Positions 60,462 through 64,000 of a stretch of 64,000 bases of DNA are shown piece after piece. Under the pieces are notes generated by a model. That model was not told where the DNA came from and searched no databases. It saw only the letters and a program-made list of their open reading frames with translations. The position numbers were made by a program, and so were the translations under genes. This stretch comes from Aeromonas piscicola (GTDB taxonomy: Bacteria > Pseudomonadota > Gammaproteobacteria > Enterobacterales > Aeromonadaceae): contig NZ_CDBL01000077.1 of assembly GCF_000820005.1 (NCBI RefSeq), forward strand, positions 60,724 to 124,723, read 5' to 3'. The number at the start of each line of letters is the position of its first letter. Position 1 is the stretch's first letter.

Positions 60462-63017
60462 ATGTTACGCCATTTACTTAATTGGTTAGGGCCGATTTGT
60501 AGTCTGCTGCTACTTGGGGCAGCACTGGCCGTGCTTTACCATTTGACCCATCTGTGGCATTGGCATGATATTCGAATCGCTATCTGGGAGCTTCCGCAGT
60601 CGTTAATGGTAGGGGCGTTGCTTCTTACCGGGCTCAGTTATCTCTTGTTGTGTTGCTATGACATGCTGGCACTCGGTGCATGTGGTAAGCGGCTACCCTG
60701 GCAACAGGTGAGCATGACATCCTTTATTGCGTATACCTTCTCCAACACGCTGGGGTTTGCCTTGCTGACCGGCACGTCGGTGCGCTATCGGATTTACTCT
60801 TCCCTGGGATTGAGTACGGCGGAGATTGCCAAAGTCATTATCTTCTGCTCCATCACCTTTTTCCTCGGCCTGATGACCTGGGGAGGGGTGGTATTGTTGG
60901 CGGGGCAGGGGGATTTATTGCTACCCCAATTACCGTTTTGGGCTCACCAATTGCTCGGTGTCGGTGGGGGCATAGCACTGCTGATTGTGATGGCGTATCT
61001 GTTCTGGCCTGCCGCCTCATTATCCTGGCGTGGCTGGGAGCTTGGCTTGCCATCACGTCAGGCTCGCTTGTCTCAGTTATTGGTAGCTTTGCTCGACTGG
61101 ATGGCCGCAGCTGCGGTGCTCTATGTGCTGTTACCTGAAGGTAGCGTGTCTTTTCCGGTTCTGCTTTCCGCATTTGTGCTTGCCAGTTTCCTCGGCGTGC
61201 TTGCTCATGTCCCTGGCGGTATCGGGGTATTCGAAGCAAGTATGAGCGTGCTGCTGGCCAGCTATGTACCAATTGACAAGTTGTTGGCCTCGCTGCTGCT
61301 TTACCGTTGTATCTACTACGTGCTGCCTTTCTTGTGTGCTTTGCTGATCTTTGCCGGTCAGGAGGTGCTGCAACAACGTACCCGTTGGTATCGGCTGCAA
61401 GGGGTGATGCTGGCGATGCGCGAGTTTCTACCGGCCCTTATCAGTATTGGGACCTTTGCGGCCGGTAGCTTGCTGCTTTGTTCCGGTATTATCCCGACCA
61501 TGCATATTAGGATTGATGCGCTCCTTGAGATTTTACCTTTGCATCTGCTGGAGTTGTCCCATGTGCTGGGAAGTGTCAGCGGTGTATTATTGATCCTCTT
61601 GGCTCGTAGTCTTTATCGTCGGCATGATGCTGCTTTCCGTATTACGCAAGCGCTGCTGGGATTGGGAATAGTATTCTCCCTGTTTAGAGGCGTTGATTGG
61701 GAATCAGCGCTTATCCTCAGTCTATTTTTGCTTATCATTACCCCCTGCCGAAGCCTGTTCTACCGTAAAGGCTCTCTGCTACATGATCGCTTTACTCCGG
61801 CATGGTCACTTTCTGTAGGGGCCGTATTGCTGGGGGCTCTGTGGTTACTCTTTTTCTCTTATCGACACGTTGAATATGACCACGCTCTTTGGTTTGATTT
61901 CTCCCCCTATGGAACAGGCTCGGCATCACGTGGCCTGCGTGCCATGGGTAGTGTGGTTGCGGTGTTGGCGATGGTTGGGATGGCACAATTACTTGCGCCT
62001 TTACGCTCGAGTGGGGCAAAGCCAGATAGGGAAGCATTGGATAAAGCATTGGAACTGGTGAAAAAGGCTGGTGGCATCAATGGCTATCTTGCGCAGTTGG
62101 CTGACAAGTCGCTGTTGTTTCATCCTTCCGGTAATGCCTTCCTGATGTATGGGATTGAAGGAAACAGCTGGATTGTGATGGGGGATCCGGTTGGTCAACC
62201 GGAGTTTATCGAAGAGCTGCTTTGGGAATTTCGTGAGCTCTGCGATGAGCATGACGCTAATCCCGTGCTTTATCAGGTATCAACGCGTTATTTTCCTCTC
62301 TATCTGGAACTGGGGTTAATTCCTTTCAAATTGGGTGAGGAAGCGATTGTGGATCTCCCCGCATTGGATATGGCCAGCAGTCGGATGCGTAACTTGCGTC
62401 AAAGCCACACCAAAGGGAAGCGCGAAGGGTTATCGTTCGAGGTAGTAGAAGGGGCGCGAGTTGCGCTGTTATTACCGAGGTTGGAAGAGGTTTCGGATAT
62501 TTGGTTGCAAAACAAACAGGGTAAGGAGAAAGGATTTTCGGTTGGGCGATTTGACCGAGATTATCTGATGGTCAACCCGGTTGCACTGGTTTGGCATGAG
62601 GGCCAAATTGCCGGTTTTGCCAATCTATGGGTGAGTGACAATAAGCAGGCTCTTTCCATTGACCTGATGCGCTACAGCCTCGATACAGGAAGTGCCCCTA
62701 TCATGGATTTTCTCTTCGTCGAGCTGCTGTTATGGGGTAAAGAGCAGGGGTACGCCACCTTCAATTTGGGGATGGCGCCGATGTCGGGCCTTAATGATCA
62801 TCCACTTAGCGGTTACTGGACCCAGCTTGGCAACACCATTTTTAGGCGGAGTAGCCGTTTTTACAACTTTCAGGGACTGCGGCGTTACAAGGAAAAGTTC
62901 TCCCCACGGTGGGAGGCGCGCTACCTGCTCTGTACCAGTAAATTAGTGTTACCAAAAACGCTAAAGAATTTGCTCACGTTAATCAATCGGGGCCCATTGG
63001 GACTTATTAAAAAATAG
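60462..63017 (+). CDS. mprF: Aminoacyl-phosphatidylglycerol synthase/flippase (MprF/LpiA)
   Basis: The 851-residue inner-membrane protein joins an N-terminal flippase (about 13-14 spans, residues 1-500) and a C-terminal cytosolic transferase with a GNAT-like DUF2156 fold (about 520-851). Landmarks include LAHVPGGIGVFEASMSVLLA in the flippase and NAFLMYGIEGNSWIVMGDPV, FNLGMAPMSGL and NFQGLRRYKEKFSPRWEARY in the transferase. It adds Lys or Ala from aminoacyl-tRNA to phosphatidylglycerol and moves the lipid outward, lowering surface negative charge. In rhizobia this gene is lpiA, induced by acid. The acvB/virJ-type gene follows after 12 bases. Confidence 0.92.
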   Translation: MLRHLLNWLGPICSLLLLGAALAVLYHLTHLWHWHDIRIAIWELPQSLMVGALLLTGLSYLLLCCYDMLALGACGKRLPWQQVSMTSFIAYTFSNTLGFALLTGTSVRYRIYSSLGLSTAEIAKVIIFCSITFFLGLMTWGGVVLLAGQGDLLLPQLPFWAHQLLGVGGGIALLIVMAYLFWPAASLSWRGWELGLPSRQARLSQLLVALLDWMAAAAVLYVLLPEGSVSFPVLLSAFVLASFLGVLAHVPGGIGVFEASMSVLLASYVPIDKLLASLLLYRCIYYVLPFLCALLIFAGQEVLQQRTRWYRLQGVMLAMREFLPALISIGTFAAGSLLLCSGIIPTMHIRIDALLEILPLHLLELSHVLGSVSGVLLILLARSLYRRHDAAFRITQALLGLGIVFSLFRGVDWESALILSLFLLIITPCRSLFYRKGSLLHDRFTPAWSLSVGAVLLGALWLLFFSYRHVEYDHALWFDFSPYGTGSASRGLRAMGSVVAVLAMVGMAQLLAPLRSSGAKPDREALDKALELVKKAGGINGYLAQLADKSLLFHPSGNAFLMYGIEGNSWIVMGDPVGQPEFIEELLWEFRELCDEHDANPVLYQVSTRYFPLYLELGLIPFKLGEEAIVDLPALDMASSRMRNLRQSHTKGKREGLSFEVVEGARVALLLPRLEEVSDIWLQNKQGKEKGFSVGRFDRDYLMVNPVALVWHEGQIAGFANLWVSDNKQALSIDLMRYSLDTGSAPIMDFLFVELLLWGKEQGYATFNLGMAPMSGLNDHPLSGYWTQLGNTIFRRSSRFYNFQGLRRYKEKFSPRWEARYLLCTSKLVLPKTLKNLLTLINRGPLGLIKK

Positions 63018-63029
63018 GAGTATTAGGCG

Positions 63030-63716
63030 ATGAGGGCCTTGTTGTTACTGTTGGTAAGTTGTGCTTTCCCACTGTTTGCTGTTGCAAAGAGCGTAAAAAG
63101 TGAATTTAGTCTGGTGGAGTTGCCGGTTACTAAACAGTCTTCGGCACCCATGGTGGTGTTTTTGAGTGGTGATGGTGGATGGGCTGCGCTTGATAGCGGA
63201 CTGAGTGCTCAATTTCAGCAGCATGGGTTGCCAGTAATTGGGTGGAGCTCGCTTCGTTATTACTGGAAGAAAAAGACCCCTGAACAGGCAACGGCAGATT
63301 TGGTGAGGATCCTGGCCGATTATCAGCCACGATGGGAGCGAAGAAATTGGATGCTGATCGGGTTTTCTTTTGGTGGTGATATCGTGCCCTTCGTGATTAA
63401 CCGATTGCCAGAGGAATATCGAAAAAGTTTAGTGGGGGCGGTGATGTTGTCACCTTCAACCTCATCCGATTTTGAGATCCATGTTAGCAACATCGTGGCG
63501 AGTGACAAAAAAGGATATTATCCGTCTACGCCAGAAGCGAAAGCCATCCATGACATTCCCATGGTCTGTATACAGGGGGCTGAAGATGACTCACCGGTAC
63601 GGCTGTGCCCAGAGTTGCAACAATCGAATGTAACCACGGTGACGTTACCGGGCGGACATCATTTTGAAGATAATTACCCGGTGCTGTATCAGGTGATTGA
63701 GGATCACCTGTTTTAA
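63030..63716 (+). CDS. VirJ/AcvB/AtvA-type periplasmic hydrolase
   Basis: This is a 228-residue protein with a Sec signal peptide (MRALLLLLVSCAFPLFAVAK). It is a single alpha/beta-hydrolase domain: FLSGDGGWAALDSGLSAQFQ, the nucleophile elbow GFSFGGD (GxSxG) and a late catalytic-type His in LPGGHHFEDNY. Agrobacterium AcvB, a two-domain relative, hydrolyses lysyl-phosphatidylglycerol in the periplasm, and rhizobial atvA sits in one operon with lpiA. The same pairing here, 12 bases after mprF with AGGAG before the ATG, supports a role in removing or tuning aminoacylated lipid. Length corresponds to VirJ rather than full AcvB. Confidence 0.88.
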   Translation: MRALLLLLVSCAFPLFAVAKSVKSEFSLVELPVTKQSSAPMVVFLSGDGGWAALDSGLSAQFQQHGLPVIGWSSLRYYWKKKTPEQATADLVRILADYQPRWERRNWMLIGFSFGGDIVPFVINRLPEEYRKSLVGAVMLSPSTSSDFEIHVSNIVASDKKGYYPSTPEAKAIHDIPMVCIQGAEDDSPVRLCPELQQSNVTTVTLPGGHHFEDNYPVLYQVIEDHLF

Positions 63717-63727
63717 ACGTAATGGGG

Positions 63728-63753
63728 CGGTTTGTACATTTAGATACAAACCG
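63728..63753. promoter_or_regulatory. Palindromic RstA-like box upstream of the third Asr-like gene
   Basis: TACATTTAGATACA (63735-63748) sits inside a perfect inverted repeat, CGGTTTGTA (63728-63736) with TACAAACCG (63745-63753), 12 bases after the acvB-type stop. The box is 108 bases before the ATG at 63843. The palindrome could also help end the mprF-acvB transcript. Confidence 0.65.
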
Positions 63754-63842
63754 TCACCAACGTCTAACAGACGTCAGGCAGCTACAGTCATAGGATGAAG
63801 TCATGGAGAATGGTTCCATTAACGTAAATAAGGAAATTGACC

Positions 63843-64000
63843 ATGAAAAAAATCATCCCCCTGGCAGTTGCTGCTATTTTCGCCCTGACCTCTGGTTTCA
63901 CCATGGCAGCTACCCCAGCCAAGGCTGCGGCACCGCACGCAACCCAAACCAAAGTAGTGAAAAAGCAGCATCATAAAACCAAGCACCATGCTAAAGCACC
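63843..64000 (+). CDS. Asr-like acid-shock protein, copy 3 (3' end outside window)
   Basis: The frame from the ATG at 63843 starts MKKIIPLAVAAIFALTSGFT and is nearly identical to copy 1 over the visible 52 residues, including KVVKKQHHKTKHHAKAP. Its leader (from about 63780: GTCATAGGATGAAGTCATGG) is also nearly identical to that of copy 1, so this is a recent duplication, while copy 2 is older. The gene runs off the window. Together with copies 1 and 2 it brackets the mprF-acvB operon. Confidence 0.75.
   Translation, partial: MKKIIPLAVAAIFALTSGFTMAATPAKAAAPHATQTKVVKKQHHKTKHHAKA

Overview
The window looks like the chromosome of an Aeromonas-type gammaproteobacterium. The evidence is a GC-rich backbone carrying enterobacterial-style housekeeping genes (roxA, purB, hflD, mnmA, nudJ, rluE, icd, manA), a uhpT, malI-malXY and dsdC-dsdXA loci, and several PTS permeases. 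The genus is an inference from gene content and protein similarity recalled from memory, not from a search.

Layout. 0-2.4 kb: a large protein with an internal hydrophobic block (toxin or effector-like), open at the left window edge. 2.5-9.3 kb: leftward housekeeping genes, including rluE-nudJ-mnmA-hflD-purB-roxA. 9.4-17 kb: leftward carbohydrate genes (an orphan PTS IIB-IIA pair, uhpT, a PTS EIIABC) interrupted by a type III effector-like gene with its CesT-type chaperone. 17-19.8 kb: an AT-richer patch with a half-size DMT transporter, a divergent LysR gene and decayed sequence. 19.9-27 kb: a sugar locus made of a ROK repressor divergent from a giant DUF5107-TPR protein, an MFS sugar porter and an aldose epimerase. 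27-31.2 kb: malI divergent from malX-malY, with an operator identical to the one I recall for E. coli MalI. 31.3-37.3 kb: twin zinc-ribbon membrane proteins, a second PTS permease with permuted domains (A-C-B), manA and an AraC-type regulator. 37.5-43.2 kb: icd, a small gene, and dsdA-dsdX with divergent dsdC.

At 43.44 kb a copy of the 3' end of ssrA (tmRNA) with its terminator abuts an integrase. From there to about 55.9 kb lies the early half of a lambdoid prophage: int, xis-like, Dam-type methylase, a RecE-like nuclease with a likely annealing partner, a RelBE-like toxin-antitoxin pair, a tandem pair of unknown small genes, a CI-like repressor and Cro with repeated operator motifs on both sides, and O/P-like replication genes. 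No structural, packaging or lysis genes follow, and intact ssrA is not in the window. The element is therefore truncated, is a satellite or island, or runs past the right edge. Its early genes are followed by a 109-bp MITE-like element with IS5-like ends and an AT-rich chemoreceptor gene.

58.9-64 kb is the most interesting part, an apparent acid-stress and envelope locus. Three Asr-like small exported proteins (the third cut by the window edge) each have an upstream box of the form TACATNTNGATACA about 100 bases before the start codon, close to the RstA box known from E. coli asr. They flank an mprF/lpiA gene (aminoacyl-phosphatidylglycerol synthase and flippase) and an acvB/virJ/atvA-type periplasmic hydrolase gene in one operon, plus a divergent Ala/Lys/His-rich exported protein. 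This arrangement joins the rhizobial lpiA-atvA acid-tolerance pair to enterobacterial-style Asr and RstA control.
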